DNA of 64,000 nt from Eucalyptus grandis (GCF_016545825.1 NC_052617.1:52395382-52459381), one strand, 5' to 3'. Positions 11,201 through 23,879 are shown, counted from the first letter of the stretch. Notes: generated by a model from the sequence alone, not told the origin. Program-made: numbers and translations.

Positions 11201-13911
11201 TACACCATCCGACAGTAGCACCACATCTTAGCTACATCATTCAAAACAGGACATTCAGACGACATATCCATATAACTGAGGAGAAACGTAGTCACACGAA
11301 ACAGAAGTTGAAACTTTCTATATTTCTAGGGGAATTCTGGAAGGGTGGCCATTTCAATAACAAGCCAATGCCATATTCTTGTTCGTTCAGCAAAAACGCC
11401 GCCTTTTTCAATTTGAAAATAGTCCAAAATTATATATGCTAGACTACTATAGAATACCATCAAGGACAAGATCAAGAAAATCTGCAAAAACAAACCTGGG
11501 TGCATGGGCAGGAATGAAGGCAAGATCCAGAACTCAGGAGGCATTGGGTTGGTTCCAGACCAATCAAAAAGGCCGAAAATCTACACAGCATGTGACAAGC
11601 CAACACACATGCACAAGCACAATGTCACATATCCAATTCACCCAAACACCTGCGCAGAACAATCTGGAGCACAAATTTTTGTCAATTACTGAAGGAAGAG
11701 TGAGAGAGTACCGAGAGCCAAGTCTTGCCCCAGGAGGGTATGTAGGTGACCCCACCACGGTCAAGAATCCACTTCCTGGCCCGAGTACAAGCATTATCCT
11801 GGCCACCATCAGGCCCTTCCCCGAGAATGCGCATGCATATGTAGCTCAGGGCCGTGCAGAACATGGTGCTGTGACCTTCAATGTGGAAGCCCCACCCACC
11901 ATCTCCATTCTGCAACAAAATTAATGCAAAACACACAAACAGTTTCAAGACTAAGTCTTTCAAAGTTCCTCTGCTATTTTCTCCATCTGAGTGTCTTCCT
12001 TTTTGCGAATAAAAGAGTAACCTGATGGTTGTAGAGGTAGCGGAGAATTTCTTTGCGATGCTCGGCAGGGAAGATGGCGTTGAGGTGGCCGGTGATGTAG
12101 ACACACATGACTAGGGGAGGGAGGAAGTAAAGAGGCCCGGCAATCTCGGCAGGCCAGTGGCCATCACTGGCCTGCAGTGCGGAGAAGAAGTGGACAGTCC
12201 TCCTCAGGGCGGTGGACGCTTTGTCGTACGTGATCTCCTCGCCGTCCTCCACCCTCACTGGCGAGATCGTCTGCCTGAACTGCTTCTCCCTCAGAAACTG
12301 CCCAGAAATCAGGCACCATGCATCAGCTGTAGATTGCCCATTACTTCGTATTGCCACACATTAACAAATTTTAAACTTGATGACAAGCAACAACAGTGAA
12401 ATTCCAATTGGCGTATGAGAGTTACTGTCTTTCTCATTTTCAGAACACAAATAAAATTTTGGATTATGACAGGGATTCAAACAACTCTCCTATTAGTTTA
12501 CAAATGATATACCGAGGTTCTAAAGTGATTTTGTATGTGGAAGACATAATTCCGTTCCTCCATAAGTGTGTTTATGATATGATTTATCATTTTGTAAACA
12601 GCGTTCGGTAAAAACTATCTGTCCCTCATCGTTACAAGGGGCAACAGAGGATATAGACTAGTTATCTACAAACCCCAAGTCTCGAGATCGATACGATTGC
12701 TCAGCCCGACTAATTTATGAGATCTAGCATTTCTTCTTAGAATATGGTGACAAGCTCATATTAACAACACAACTAAGAATTTTCACGTTTTGGTGGACTT
12801 GGGGGATTGCGCTAGAGCGAAATTTTTGGAGAGGAAGAAGAGCCCAGAGGAGAGGGCGTGTGGCCATGGATCTTCTCCTTCAAAGTAGAGGCCCGACAGA
12901 CACTGGATAGCACGCTATCTCCGTCACTGAGACTAAATACAAAATTAGCTAACATAATTGGGAATTGATTCTACCTATCCATGTCAAGTTTGATATGTAT
13001 GCCCGTGTACAATGTACAGTTGCCTCTTAGTAAGCCTGTTGCTACATGAGAATGAGTAGGCATGTATGTGTGTTCAAGTATGTGGTGTATATTATGTATG
13101 GGTGAGCAGTTTCAAGTTTTATACAGATTGTATATGAAATCTGAAACATATTCGTTGAAACAGCTTCCTCAATTTTTGGAAATTAGAACCTACTCCGCAT
13201 ACCTTAGAACTTGGAACTTATCTTGTTATAGGTTCTAAGATTAGTTCCAGGGTCTATTCAAGTTCCACCTATATTATTAATTAAACTATTGTGATGAATT
13301 TAAACTTTTAATGACCACAACTTGCCGTTACAATTTACTGACCATAAAGACAAGAAAAATATGAACATTAATAAAGTAAAAGTCTCGGTCATAGAATGTA
13401 AGCTCAAATTAATACTTCTAGATTATACACTTATCATCGAATAGTATGGAACATCGTAAGATCACATGAAGACATGAACTAAGAAAAATATTAAAACTTA
13501 TTCTAGGTTTTAGGTTACAGGTTACATATTCCAAGTTTCATATTCCTCCAAGTAAAAAGTCGGAATCTACCGGTTGAAATAGATTCCTTATTTTTTGGAA
13601 CCTGAAATCTACCTGCATACTTTGGAACCTAGAACCTATAAGTTTCCATCGGTCTGATTCTCAGTTCCAGATTTTGCCCTAGAACTATGCTGACTCCTAA
13701 TGTTATGTACCTGCATGCGCCAAAGGAGGTCGCCACAGGCCTTGACTTGGTGGCGGTGGTCGTAGAAGTGCTGGCAGGTGGCCTCAACCTCGGCACGCTC
13801 CTCAGCGTTGCCAGCCTCAGGGTCGAACTCCCAAGTCTGCCTCCCCACGTAGTTGTTGGTGCTGTACAAGTAGGGGCCATCCTCTCCTTCTGCTATCTTC
13901 AGCTTCCACAT
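8240..13911 (-). CDS. OSC1: beta-amyrin-synthase-like oxidosqualene cyclase, 16 coding exons
   Basis: Cyclises 2,3-oxidosqualene to a pentacyclic triterpene, an ER-membrane reaction in plants. Exons in gene order: 13711-13911 (ATG at 13911), 12022-12297, 11712-11909, 11496-11580, 11065-11231, 10781-10969, 10563-10676, 10269-10388, 10039-10161, 9847-9945, 9606-9662, 9300-9490, 9041-9218, 8847-8927, 8656-8738, 8240-8362. Motifs: MWKLKIAEG start, [21 protein letters not shown] near residue 256 (beta-amyrin type; lupeol synthases usually have MLCYCR), catalytic DCTAE near residue 484, [28 protein letters not shown]. Length is about 760 residues, as in the family. Oddities: exon 15 is 83 nt and breaks frame unless an acceptor 8 nt downstream is used; intron 5 has a GC donor; a hAT MITE sits in intron 1. 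The exact product cannot be assigned from sequence. Confidence 0.93.
11063..11064 (-). other. Non-canonical GC 5' splice site of OSC1 intron 5
   Basis: The family exon junction (LCAK / EDLYY) requires splicing after GCCAAG. The next bases are GCAAGTATCC, so the donor is GC rather than GT, with an otherwise strong GCAAGT consensus. The acceptor at 10970-10972 is a normal CAG. The same GC donor is present in OSC2 at 62159-62160. Confidence 0.85.
13097..13699. mobile_element. hAT-type MITE inside intron 1 of OSC1
   Basis: The left end TATGGGTGAGCA and the inverted right end TAGGAGTCAGCA are imperfect terminal inverted repeats (9 of 12). They are flanked by near-identical 8-bp direct repeats, ATATTATG (13089-13096) and ATGTTATG (13700-13707). 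The inside contains two diverged direct repeats rich in GGTTCTAAG/GGAACCT motifs, around 13120-13260 and 13520-13680. There is no transposase. The right target copy ends 4 bp from the end of exon 1, overlapping the splice donor region. Confidence 0.65.
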
Positions 13912-14330
13912 GCTGAGGTCTTCTCTTTTCTCTCTTCGTTCAGCTGATTATATTGGAACTCTCCTGTACTGTCCTTCCTGATGATCATGCAAATGAACAA
14001 GTAAAACAACCCGCACAAGAAAATGATGAATGAGTTGCCAGTTGCCACAAACCAAAAGTCATCGATAAACAAGGTCGCTATATACCCATGAACTATGCTT
14101 GTTCTCTAAGGTTATGTCACCATGTGCATGCATATCGCATTATAGATATCAAAATATATCCCGCAGCGATCTTGGTTTAGCATGGCTAACGCATGAACTT
14201 ATCACACAGACAGATAGAGAGAGACACCTCTTTTGACTGTGAGGGATACGTGAGAGTTGTTGAGAAAATAATCAAGCTCCCTTTCCAAAACCAAGTGTTG
14301 CTGTGGTCTTCAGGAGAAGAAAGGGACCTC

Positions 14331-14338
14331 TATTTATA
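14331..14338 (-). promoter_or_regulatory. Putative TATA box of OSC1
   Basis: Read on the minus strand this is TATAAATA, about 420 bp upstream of the ATG. It implies a leader of roughly 390 nt, possibly with a 5' untranslated intron. The downstream sequence (AGAAGACCACAGCAACACTTG) has leader character. This is inferred from position and consensus only. Confidence 0.45.
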
Positions 14339-14579
14339 CAATTTCTTCATGTTTTGTCTCGACTTTTCAGTAAAGCAACTGGGCCATGTCCTTGAACTTA
14401 GCGATGTCGAGGACGACAAGGAAAGACGGGCTACTGGTGCCGTATCAATATGGCTTTCCACGCTCATAACTGAAATAAATTTTGAATCCATTCGAGTGTC
14501 CCCCGCCAATCGCTTATCGATTCATCCATGGTCTCATGTAGATGTGGCAAGATCGATGGTGGACCCATATTTTAACTAG

Positions 14580-17064
14580 TAATTAATCTCGTCGGTGATA
14601 TATGAGTTACCTCATTTTTGAAATATAGGTAAGAATGAGTCTAATAAACCAAAAAACCAATTAATGATAGGTTTAAGATGGGTTAAGAGAGAACCCGCTT
14701 TCAACCCATTTAATCAAAGAGTAATGGGGAGGCATCTTGCTCTCACACTCTCTAATGCAACATTATAGAAAGCAAGCTGTATTAACTTCTTCAATTAAAA
14801 GTACCACCAAGACATGCATGCATATTGGGAAATCAGATATAAATTACACTGGTTTTTTAATAATCTAAATTTTTTAGAATAAATTGGGGAACGTTCAATT
14901 ATAGGAATTAAAAAAAAAATAAAGACAAAAGGAAGACAATGACTTGTTGAAGTTATTTAAAAAAAAAAAAAAGTGTGTGTATAAAGCTTCTTTGAATTAT
15001 ATTACAATGACTTATCAAAACACCATCGTCTTAGCTTGGGTCCTCTATTCTAGGACTATAAGTCCTTCGGATCTGTATTTATGATAACAAGAAAAACCAC
15101 AAAAGTGGGTTTTGATTTCTGTTTTGTATTTATTATATTTTAAAGCCCTTGCCTCTCACATGCTTAGTTTGAATCGTAGGTATGTTACGCCAAATTAATC
15201 CAAACTTGCTTGCTGCTCACACCATAAGCGTACTCGTTTTACTCGATGTAACGAGTCGAGGTGGACCGATGTATTCGTGTAGTCTCATGAGGGCGCACTC
15301 AAGAGCACGGCCCGTGATGACGGTTCCATCCTTGGGAACGAGAGAATGGTTCACCGGAGAGAAACCAGTGGAGCGCCAAAAAAGCTTGTCCGATTACTTT
15401 GCATACTGAAATCGTACGGCCGACGAATGGGATGCGTGCACGAAGTACCATGTCGGGCTACTTACGGGTGATTTTGACTTTATGTGTCGTATAAAGTTCA
15501 GATATGCCTATAGCAGATTTGTCAAATTCGATCGAGCATATATGCTCATTGGTGATGATGCCCCCCGCGCGCCTTCGACAACATTAAATGACGAATTGGG
15601 TGGGAAGGAAACAGAACCGCCGGCGTTTAAATGTGGCGCAGGATTAGGTTTGTGGAAACGGGGCGACCTTTCGTTGTCATCTGATCCAGTGACCCACCCG
15701 ACCCCCCACGATATAAGGACGTACCAGAAAAAATAAGTAAGGCGATCCCTCCAAATCGATTTCTTTACTCTCTGGCCGGCCGAGATGCCCATGCTGAAAC
15801 ACATGGATGACTCATTGATACTAGAAATGTTTGGCATTGAATATTTGATTGGACCTTGGAGTCCCTGAAATGCTGGGCTCATCACTTTCCGACCCCCTCA
15901 AGCCGCCGCTATTGCGATGGATCGTGCGCAATCGTTGGAAAAACCAGCCCCGCAAGCATGTCAAGATTTAAGAATCTCGACACACGTCACTTACGATGCT
16001 AGATTTGCGGGGACTTAACCTTAAAGTATTTAGCATTGTTTTCAGTCTGTTTTCATTGAAAAGCGTTAACGTAGATGCTAGTGATCTTATATGATAGATC
16101 ATATGGTTAACGCTAGTATGGACATTTTTTATTAATTTTTAATTTTTTTCCTTTTTTGTTTTTGTTTTTCCATTTTCTCTTTGCTAGTGGTCAGCAACTA
16201 GTTATCAACCACACCAAAGGTGATGGGCGGCATGGGCAAGGGTTGGACTAACTAGATTTGGCAATGGTGCCCCCCATTGGCGCTCTTCCTTACCCAGGTA
16301 AAACTTGACAACAGGCAAAAAGAAAATGGAAAGAAAAAAGAAAGAAAAATTTAAAAAAATTCAGAAAAATTTTAAAAAATTTTAAAATATTATCAACGTC
16401 AATGTCGATTATACCACATAGAATAGTCAATATTCATGTTAGTGATTTTCGATCAATATTAGTCGAATGGATTATATTGGTAAATTATCAAAATATTTAT
16501 GATTAAATTAATCAAATTAAAATGTTTAAGACTAAATTGGTATAAGTGCAACAAATTTATGATTTTTTTGGTAATTTTTTCTAAAATAATACTAAGAGTC
16601 CTAACGAATTGATGTAGGTATAGTACTAAGAGATTCAAAGGACTAGTCCCTCGTGTTATCACACATAGCCATCATGTCTCCCCTTACTCCTCTTATTCAA
16701 AGAAAAGCGTAAGATCCTAGCTCGCCAAATCTCTATTCGACCCAGAAGAAAAAAAAAAAAAAAAATCACCAGCAGACTAAACCGTGCTTTAGAGGGTGGA
16801 GTATCCCCTGCTTCGATTCCTCTTCGCTTCCAAATTTCTTCGAGTCGACGGTAGCCATTCGGTGAGACCTGGTTATGAATTCCGATGTGAGGGATAAAGG
16901 TATTTATGTATTTGTAGGGGCCAATCGATAGTTCGAGTCAATAAGAGTTAGAGACCTACCTCGTAAATGACAAACACTCAGTCGATTTTTATCGAATCCG
17001 ATTAGTGATTTGTATCTTCCTCCCTCATATAAAGAGAGGATATAGAAGGATTGAAACATAAAAA
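14580..17064. other. Intergenic, no recognised gene
   Basis: Open frames at 15182-15409 and 15482-15736 show no family motif. A short inverted repeat, AGCGTTAAC ... GTTAACGCT, lies at about 16061-16116. Poly-A tracts occur at 14952-14972 and 16747-16765. The sequence is otherwise AT-rich. Confidence 0.5.
15042..15106 (+). repeat. Second copy of the dispersed short repeat seen at 8102-8160
   Basis: TCCTCTATTCTAGGACTATAAGTCCTTCGGATCTG is followed by AAGAAAAACCAC. It matches the copy at 8102 with a few substitutions and the same orientation. Confidence 0.6.
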
Positions 17065-17235
17065 TTAACGATGATCTTACGTTGTTCTGGGACGTAATGC
17101 ACGAGAGCATAGGTGCCATGGAACTCGCCGCCCTCGTGCAGCACGCCGTCGCGAACAACCTGTACCAGGTACTGGCGGCCCGATGCTGATTTGACTTGAC
17201 CAAGGTCCGGCGTATTGGCATTGTGGAGCAGCAGA
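17065..17235 (-). pseudogene. Short coding-like fragment, weakly cystatin-like
   Basis: One minus-strand frame reads NANTPDLGQVKSASGRQYL and continues VQVVRDGVLHEGG with no stop for about 55 residues. The local GC content is raised compared with the flanks. The pattern Q-V-x-S...Y-L...V-x-D-G loosely recalls plant phytocystatins, but the QxVxG core is not exact. It is a fragment at best, lying 180 bp from the edge of a Copia element. Function is unknown and the cystatin link is a guess. Confidence 0.2.
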
Positions 17236-17407
17236 TAAGATGATTATTATTTATAACCAATATATTAAGGAGGAAACTTACGCACGAAACGAAGAATCAT
17301 TCGAATCACAAGATTTTACTAAAACGTCGTATAAAAAATAATTGAATTATATTGCTTATATTGATACCTGCTCGTTGTTGATATTATATGTGTCCCCATG
17401 AAGCTTC

Positions 17408-18280
17408 TGTTTGGAAAATATGGCTTCGAATTGGGTAGAACAATGAAATCGGACCGAGTAAAATAATTCGGACTTTGAGGCGTGATATTGCTTCATTTAA
17501 GAATTTATTTGCTCCACAACGTTGCTAATGGTCACCGGCAAAAATCCTCTATGATACAACAAAGTCTCGGATGAGAATACTAGATAATAATTCAAGTATT
17601 TCTTCAGAATCTCTCTAAGAAACAATCGAAAAATTAACTGCAGTTTTTTAAAAAGAATACTCGAAAAATGACCACACATCTCTTTCCGAAAAATGACAAG
17701 TATATATACGAAACGGTCTTGCAACTCTTCGTGAAAATTACCAAAGAATGAACAAACACATCATTTAAAAAATTGTTCAGATAAACAAATGCGACTTTTC
17801 GGAAGAAGTCGAAAAACGAACAATTGTAATCCTTCGGGAAAAGTTAAAACCGAATAGGTAATTTTCCAAAGGTTGTCTTGAAAAGACACAAACAAAATTC
17901 GGAATAATAATAATTTTTTTAAATAGAATTTCGAATTTTCATTTTATATATTTTATTTCCGAAATTCTCAAAATAAAAGACAACCTTTGAATTTACAAAA
18001 AAATTAATAACAAAGAAATAAAAATTAGAATAAATAACAAAGTGATTAGTGTTAATTAAACCGCGGGCGCGCAAAGTGTTAAGTGCGCCAAATAATCGCG
18101 CCAAAATCGTGCAATTATTTGCGCACTCACACGCGGGTATGGTGGGGTCTAGCCCTACCTAATCATTCTTTAAGTACGGAAAGAAAAACCCGCACTTTTA
18201 AATTAACCCACTCCCTCCCACTTTTCCTATGTGGGACAAAGAAAAACACTCTGTTTGTTTTAACAAAAAAACCTCCAACA
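17408..18280 (-). repeat. 3' LTR of Copia element 1
   Basis: 873 bp, matching 22919-23778 throughout, e.g. CCACAACGTTGCTAATGGTC and AACACTCTGTTTGTTTTAAC. On the minus strand it begins TGTTGGAGG and ends CCAAACA. Confidence 0.9.
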
Positions 18281-18890
18281 ATCCCCCACTTTGTTTGTAA
18301 AACAAGGATTTCAAAATTAATTAAAAAAAAAAAAACATACAACCAAAGTTTCAGTAAGATTAATATACATACATAAAGGTCTCTTTCGATTTAAACCTTT
18401 ACTTAGTGCAAGTATATCAAAGCTCTATCAAAGTGACAAGTAGCTTGGCTTTAAACTTGTACTTTTATGTAATAGAACTGGACATACCACACATACACTA
18501 ACCTCTTGTTTCAGCGAGAAGTTCTATATTACTCCGCACTATTATGGCCTTGTGCTTAATCCTGTTTCATGAGCTCTCTATAAAGCAACCCTCACTTTCG
18601 TAAGAAGCGGCACCACTTCTAAGCTCATATAGATGAAGTATCTACAATGTGTTTCTGTTACTATCAACACGCTACAAACTTGTATCATACTTCATTAAGA
18701 ATTCAATTCAGCCTACAAAACGTAACAGACGATACTAACTTCTCATATTAGGGCTAAACAGACGATACTGACTTCTCATATCAGGGTTATGTCAGTATCA
18801 AACAATTACATTCAATAACTTGTTCTTACCCATTAAACCTTGTAACTAGTGATGTTCTAGAAAAATGTCGGGTTACCATTATTGGTGATT

Positions 18891-21800
18891 TCAATTAAAA
18901 GGTTTCAGCCCCATTTCTTGTGAGGTCGTTATTACCATATGTCTTGGTAAAGCCTTCGTCAAAGGATCGGCAAGATTTTTACTTGACCTCACATAGACAA
19001 TTGTTATGATACCATCTTTAATCAATTGTCTCACATATTTATGTCTTAGACTAATGTGTCTAGACTTACCATTATAGGTGCTACTATAGGCTCTTACCAA
19101 AGTGGCCTGACTATCACAGTGGATAGAAATATGAGGCATAGGACTAGGCCATAATTTGATATCTAACAACAAATTTATAATCCATTCAGCCTCTTTCCCA
19201 GTTGCCGCCAAAGCAATAAATTCATATTCCATTGTTGAGTGAGTTATACATGTCTGTTTCTTGCTCGCCTAAGATACAGTACCTCCAGCTAGTGTGAAGA
19301 TCCATCCAGAAGTGGAACGCTCATCTCCCACACTTGTAATCCAACTAGCATCAGTGTATCATTCTAATACAGCCGGATAATTATTGTAGAACAATCCTAA
19401 ATTTTTAGTTCTCTTAAGATAACCAAAAATTCTAGCAATAGCTCTCCAATGTTCTATACTTGGATTACTAGTATACCTACTCAACTTGCATACATAATAA
19501 GCAATATCGGGTCTAGTACAATGCATTGCATATATTAAAGACCTTATAGCACTTGCATATTCTAGTTGTGCCACCGCTCTACCAGTATTATAATTTAATT
19601 TAATACTGGAATCAAATGGAGTACTTATTTCTTTAAATCCAAGATGTTGAAATTTATTTAATAATTTTTCAACATAACTATATTGGCTTAAAGATTAACC
19701 CTCACTAGTTTTCTTAACTTTAATACCTAAGATAGTATCTACTTCACCCAAATCCTTCATTTTAAACATGGAAGTTAGATACTTCTTAGTCTCATTAATT
19801 CCAGTCATATTCGTTCCAAAGATAAGCATATCATCAACATACAAGCACACTAAGACACCATAGTCTTTAGTGAATTTAGAGTATATACATCTATCGGCAC
19901 TATTATTGATGAAACCATTTGATAATATGACCGAATTAAACTTTTCATGCCACTGCTTAGGATCTTGCTTAAGTCCATAAAAAGACTTAATCAATTTACA
20001 TACTTTTCTTTCATTTCTAAGAAGAACAAAACCCTCCGGTTGTTCCATGTAAATCTCCTCATTTAAGTCTCCATTTAAGAAAGCAGTCTTAACATTCATT
20101 TGATGAACACAAAGATCATAAATGGAAGCTAGAGCAAAAAGAACTCGAATGGAAGTTATACGTGCAACATGAGCATATGTATCAAAATAATATATTCCTT
20201 ATTTTTGTTTATATCCTTTAACTACAAGCCTAGCTTTAAAAGCTTGAATAGAACCATCATAATGATATTTTCTTCTAAAAACCCATTTGCATCTAATAGG
20301 TTTTGATCCTTTCGGTAAATCTACTAATACCCAAGTATTATTGGACATAATTGAGTCAATTTCATCATTGATAGCTTCTTTCCAAAAAGAAGCATCTCTA
20401 GAAGACATTAGCATCATCAAAGCTTCCAGGATCATCTTCTAAATTTAACACTAAAGGATATTTATTTACCACATTATTATCTCCATCTCATTCAACAAGA
20501 AAAACATGAGTAATAAAATCAGGACCTAAGTCTTTTATTTTCCTAGCTCTAGTACTTCTCCTTGGTTCAATCATGTCTTTAGAATTATTTGTTTCTTTCT
20601 CTTGAGAATCACTTTGAGTTTCCATAGATCTTGAATTATTTTCAATAATTTCAGAACTTGTAAAACATTTATTCTCAAAGAATTCAACGTCTCTCGATTC
20701 TACTATGACATTAGACTCTAAATCAAGAAGCCTATAAGCTTTACTATTTTCAGCATACCCAACGAAAACACTTTTGATAGCTTTAGGACCGAGCTTTGTT
20801 CTCTTAGGATCTGGAGCTCGGTAGTATGCCAAATACCCCCACACTTTAAGATATGACAAATTTGGCTTTCTACCTTTCCATATTTCATAAGGGGTTATAT
20901 CATTTTTCTTGGAAGGTATTCTGTTATGAATATAACATGTAATAAGTAATGCTTTTCCCCAAAGATTAATTGGTAGCTTTGAATTTGAAAGCATACAATT
21001 AACCATTTCTCCAAGAGATTGATTTTTCCTTTTAGCTAAACCATTTTGTTGTGGAGTATATGGTGCTGAAGCTTGATGAATAATACCATGTTCTTCACAA
21101 AATGAAGAGAATTCATTTAAGAAATATTCCCCGCCTCTATCTGATCGTAGAACTTTAATTTTCTTTTCTAATTGATTCTCTACTTCAGCCTTATATTTCT
21201 TAAACATGGTAAATGCTTCATCCTTTGATCTCATGAGATAAACATATAAGAACCTACTACAATCATCCACAAAGGTAATAAAATACATTTTACCTCAACG
21301 TGTTAGCATACCATTAAATTCACATATATCACTATGAACCAAATACAATAAATTCGAATTTCTTTTAACACTAGGAAATGGCTTCTTAGTAAGTTTTGAC
21401 TTAGCACATATTTTACATTTATCAAATTCGCCATTAAAATTTATCAAGTTTAATTTTTTCATATTCTTCAAATAACGAATATTTATATGTGCCAACCTAC
21501 TATGCTGTAAAATTGAAAACTCGACAATATAAGCAAAACTAGAAATATTATTATTGATGCTCAGTTGATACATGCCATCATTGGCATAACCCTTCCCAAC
21601 AAACAGCCCATTTTTCGACAGGATAACCTTGTCGGATTCAAACAAAACCCGAAACCCCCTCTTACAAAGTAAATCAATAGAAACTAGGTTCTTTCTAATT
21701 TCGGGTATAAATAACACATTAAGAAGAGTTATCTTCTTTCCAGAAGTGAAGTCCATCTCCACCGTGTCTTTTCCAGCAACCTTTGCAAGAGCATTATTCG

Positions 21801-22894
21801 CCATCAGGACCTCTTGAACATTTGAGTCAACAATCTCTTCAAATTGCTTGAACATGTACTTGTCCTTGCACACATGGATTGTTGCTCCAGAATCTATCCA
21901 CCAACCGGATTGGACAGTGGTAAAATTAATTTCAGAAACCATAGCCATCACATAATTGATTTCAGAAATTTCCATGTTCGAAAACATGTTTGAAATCATG
22001 GCCACATAATTTTCTTCAACTAGATTTGCATATGCTTTCACCATCGGAATGTTCTTGTCCTTTGAAATGCTCTTGCGGTGAATGCAATCATTGGCGTAGT
22101 GTCCCTGTTTGCCACAAACAAAACAGCAACCCTTTTGCTTCTTTTGTGTTCTCTTGAATTTATGCCCCTTGCTTTTTACTTTGAAGTTTTGGTCGAGTTT
22201 CCGTTTTTTATCCACATCATTCACCTTGGAATTGTACAAAATAGAATTATCACGTAAACGTGACTCTTCCTCAATGCAAAGATGTTTCTGTATTTGCTCC
22301 AAGGTAAAGTCCTTCGACTTGTGAATCAGCCTTTTTCCATAGTCCTTCCAACTTGGAAGGCAATTTCGCAATAATTGCTCCAACTTGAAAAGCTTTTGGA
22401 ATATCAATCTTGAGGGCACCAATCTTATTCACAATCACTTGCAGTTCATGGACTTGTTCCAGCAAGGGTTTAGTATCAATAAACTTGAAATAAAAATACT
22501 TTGGAATTAGATATTTGTTGGTACGTTGCTCCTCCGCTTTGTACTTGAATTCTAGTGCATTCCAAATTTCTCTGGCCGACTTCATTTCAGTGAATAAGTC
22601 GTACAGACGATCAGAGAGTGTGTTCAGAATGTGTCCTCGACAAAGTAATTCATCCTCCACACGTTTCTTCTTTTCCTTATTAACCCTCTAAATGGCTTCG
22701 GCACTTGGCTGTCCTCCCTTGGCAGTAGGCTTAGCATCTTCTATAGGTGCCAAGTTAGGATCCAGTATGTAGGAAATTTTCAGAGCAGTGAGTAAGAACA
22801 TCATCTTGTCCCTCCACCGAGCAAAATTGTTCCCATCGAATCGATCCAGTTTGACCATATCTTGATTCATAACTTTGATTGTCTCCGACTCCAT
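18891..22894 (-). pseudogene. gag-pol of Copia element 1, interrupted by stops and frameshifts
   Basis: It starts at MESETIKVMNQDMVKLDRF (ATG 22892-22894). Gag carries the knuckle CCFVCGKQGHYANDC and the protease has WWIDSGATIHV. Integrase begins with VDDCSRF and RSDRGGEY, but the third catalytic position reads NGLAKRKN where the family has an E. Reverse transcriptase shows MNVKTAFLNGDLNEEIYMEQ, YGLKQDPKQWHEK and the active site YVDDM. RNase H ends KHKYVRQLIKDG...ADPLTKALP. Breaks include a TGA near 21292, stops near 20196 and 19692, and frame changes between 22422 and 22660 and near 20435-20488. The element cannot move on its own. Confidence 0.9.
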
Positions 22895-22918
22895 TGTAGC
22901 AAAATAAATCCTTAAAAT

Positions 22919-23778
22919 TGTTTGAAAAATATGGCTTCGAATTGGGTAGAATAAAGAAATCGGATCGAGTAAAACAACTCGGACTTTGAGGCATGATATC
23001 ACTTTTTTTAATGATTTATTTGCCCCACAACGTTGCTAATGGTCACTGGCAAAAATCCTCCAGGATACAATAAAGTCTCGGATGAGAATACTATATAGTA
23101 ATTCAAGTATTTCTCCAAGGTCTCTCTAAGAAACAATCGAAAAATTGGCTGCGGTTTTTCAAAAAGAAGACTCGAAAAATGATCACACATCTCTTTCCGA
23201 AAAATGACAAGTATATATACGAAATAGTCTTGCAACTCTTTGTGAAAATTGCCAAAGAATGAACAAACACGTCATTTAGAAAATTGTTTGGTAAACAAGT
23301 GCGACTCTTCGGAAGAAGTCGAAAAACGAACAATTGTAACCCTTCGAGAAAAGTTAAAACCGAATAAGTAATTTTCCAAAGGTTGTCTTGAAAAGACACA
23401 AACAAAATTTGGAATAATAATAATTTTTTTAAAATAGAATTTCGAAGTTTCATTTTATATATTTTATTTCCGAAATTCTCAAAATAAAAGACAACCTTTG
23501 AATTTACAAAAAAATTAATAACAAAGAAATAAAAATTAGAATAAATAACAAAGGGATTAGTGTTAATTAAACCGCGGGAGCGCAAAGTGCTAAGCGCGCC
23601 AAATAATCGCGCAATTATTCTCGCACCCGCACGCGGGTATGGTGGAGTCTAGCCCCACCCAATCACTCTTTAAGTACATAAAGAAAAACCCGCACTTTTA
23701 AATTAGCCCTCCCTCCCACTTTTCCTATGTGGGACAAAGAAAAACACTCTGTTTGTTTTAACAAACAAACCTCCAACA
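22919..23778 (-). repeat. 5' LTR of Copia element 1
   Basis: 860 bp partner of 17408-18280. In element orientation the sequence after its end is ATTTTAAGGATTTATTTTGC and then the gag ATG. This does not match the usual TGGTATCAGAGC primer-binding site. Confidence 0.88.
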
Positions 23779-23879
23779 GCTCCCGGTTACAATCATGTCG
23801 ATTATGGGCTATAATAATGCCAGCATTACCGCCGTTGATATGTGGTGAGGGTATGGACCTTGTGGGAGGACTCAATTTG

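Larger units (their letters stand above)
17408..23778 (-). mobile_element. Copia element 1 (Ty1/copia LTR retrotransposon), 6.4 kb, decayed
   Basis: Two long terminal repeats, 17408-18280 and 22919-23778, start TG and end CA on both strands. They bracket gag, protease, integrase, reverse transcriptase and RNase H in the Copia order, read on the minus strand. A purine tract (CAAAGTGGGGGAT on the minus strand) abuts the left LTR. Flanking 5-mers GCTTC and GCTCC are a one-mismatch target duplication. The two LTRs show many substitutions and small indels, so the insertion is old. No standard initiator-Met primer-binding site follows the 5' LTR. Confidence 0.9.

Noticed and set aside
11379..11924. 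181-codon plus-strand frame across the cyclase gene
   Set aside because: Antisense to OSC1 exons 3-4 and intron; the exonic strand with family motifs and splice sites is the minus strand.
16061..16116. AGCGTTAAC/GTTAACGCT inverted repeat as a possible terminator or MITE
   Set aside because: Arms are only 9 bp with no target duplication and no context; chance is likely.
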